Below the pieces are notes generated by a model that was given only the letters and a program-made list of their open reading frames with translations, was not told where the DNA came from and searched no databases. This document shows positions 5,655 through 6,222 of a stretch of DNA of 6,222 nucleotides, piece after piece (the first letter of the stretch is position 1; the number at the start of each line of letters is the position of its first letter). Made by a program: the position numbers and the translations under genes. This stretch comes from Candidatus Krumholzibacteriia bacterium (GTDB lineage Bacteria; Krumholzibacteriota; Krumholzibacteriia; LZORAL124-64-63). The stretch lies in NCBI GenBank assembly GCA_030590265.1, contig JAUUYW010000208.1, forward strand, positions 1 through 6,222, written 5' to 3'.

Positions 5655-6222
5655 ATGAAAAGGCGCATGCAGAGAATTGCCATTCTGACCGGTGGCGGCG
5701 ATGTCCCGGGTCTCAATTCGGCCATGAAACAGGTGGTGCACAGGGCCAAAAATGAAGGTCTTGAAGTTTACGGCTTTCGGCGGGGCTGGGGTGGTTTGGC
5801 CAACTACAGGCCTGAACTGGGGCTGGAAGGAAATGCTGAGTGGGTTGTGCCCCTGGAATACGATGACGTGCGCACCATCGATCGCACCGGTGGAACTTTT
5901 TTGCACACCAGCCGCACCAACCCAGCAAAAGTGCGCGAAAAAGACATGCCCGAGCACCTCAAAAAAGAGGGCATGAAATACCCGGTGGACATCACCGATA
6001 CGGTGGTGGCCAATCTTGAAAGCCTGAAAATTGATGCCCTGATTCCCATTGGCGGCGACGATACTCTCAGTTATGCCGCCCGCCTGAACCTGGCCGGATA
6101 TCCCCAGATTGCCATCCCCAAGACCATGGACAACGATGTTTACGGTACTGATTACTGCATTGGTTTTGGGACTGCCATCACCCGCAGTGTTCAGGCCTTG
6201 AACGATCTGCGCACACCCATCG
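5655..6222 (+). CDS. 6-phosphofructokinase, N-terminal part, pyrophosphate-type active-site residues
   Basis: The first 189 residues of a phosphofructokinase are present; the gene runs off the right edge. The enzyme phosphorylates fructose 6-phosphate to the 1,6-bisphosphate. The phosphate-donor loop LTGGGDVPGLNS is at 11-22, GGTFLHTSR is at 79-87, and the catalytic Asp159 lies in PKTMDND (155-161). Two positions that separate donor types are informative. The residue after Asp135 in GGDDT is Asp136, where ATP-dependent E. coli PfkA has Gly104. The residue before Thr157 is Lys156, where PfkA has Gly124. Asp plus Lys here is the pattern of pyrophosphate-dependent enzymes, although some group III enzymes with mixed behaviour share parts of it. 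The segment between the first and second motif is about 30 residues longer than in E. coli PfkA. Family assignment is secure; donor specificity is inferred. Confidence 0.93.
   Translation, partial: MKRRMQRIAILTGGGDVPGLNSAMKQVVHRAKNEGLEVYGFRRGWGGLANYRPELGLEGNAEWVVPLEYDDVRTIDRTGGTFLHTSRTNPAKVREKDMPEHLKKEGMKYPVDITDTVVANLESLKIDALIPIGGDDTLSYAARLNLAGYPQIAIPKTMDNDVYGTDYCIGFGTAITRSVQALNDLRTPI

Overview
The window reads as ordinary bacterial chromosome, about half G+C, with compact genes, short gaps and Shine-Dalgarno sites before most starts. The gene set (phosphotransacetylase, acetate kinase, a phosphofructokinase with pyrophosphate-type residues, an Rrf2-family regulator with a cysteine triad) suggests a fermentative or facultatively anaerobic Gram-negative bacterium, possibly from an environmental assembly. 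I cannot name the taxon from sequence alone.

Layout: positions 1-225 hold the 3' end of an acetate kinase gene on the plus strand. It faces, tail to tail, a complete ackA on the minus strand (318-1520). Between the two stop codons is a long imperfect palindrome whose centre is a cUUCGg tetraloop. Upstream of the complete ackA, on the same strand and 19 bp away, is pta (1540-2532), giving a pta-ackA operon for acetyl-CoA to acetate and ATP. Further along the minus strand are an intrinsic terminator (2685-2714), a short tandem-repeat tract, an Rrf2-family regulator (2800-3249) with a perfect inverted-repeat operator candidate just upstream, and an NAD+ synthetase (3365-4348). Divergently transcribed on the plus strand are adenosine deaminase (4532-5560) and the 5' part of a 6-phosphofructokinase (5655 to the window edge).

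The genes fit central energy and cofactor metabolism: glycolytic entry (pfk), acetate fermentation (pta-ackA), NAD supply (nadE) and purine salvage (add). The Rrf2 regulator may sense redox or Fe-S status, but only its own promoter region shows an obvious operator.

The one truly unusual item is the inverted duplication at the left edge. Its coding arms differ at 22 of 225 bases; 21 changes are synonymous third-position changes and one changes the penultimate residue. This is either a real tail-to-tail duplication under strong purifying selection or gene exchange, or a chimeric assembly that joined two related strains through the palindrome. I see no defence system, CRISPR array, RNA gene or insertion sequence.
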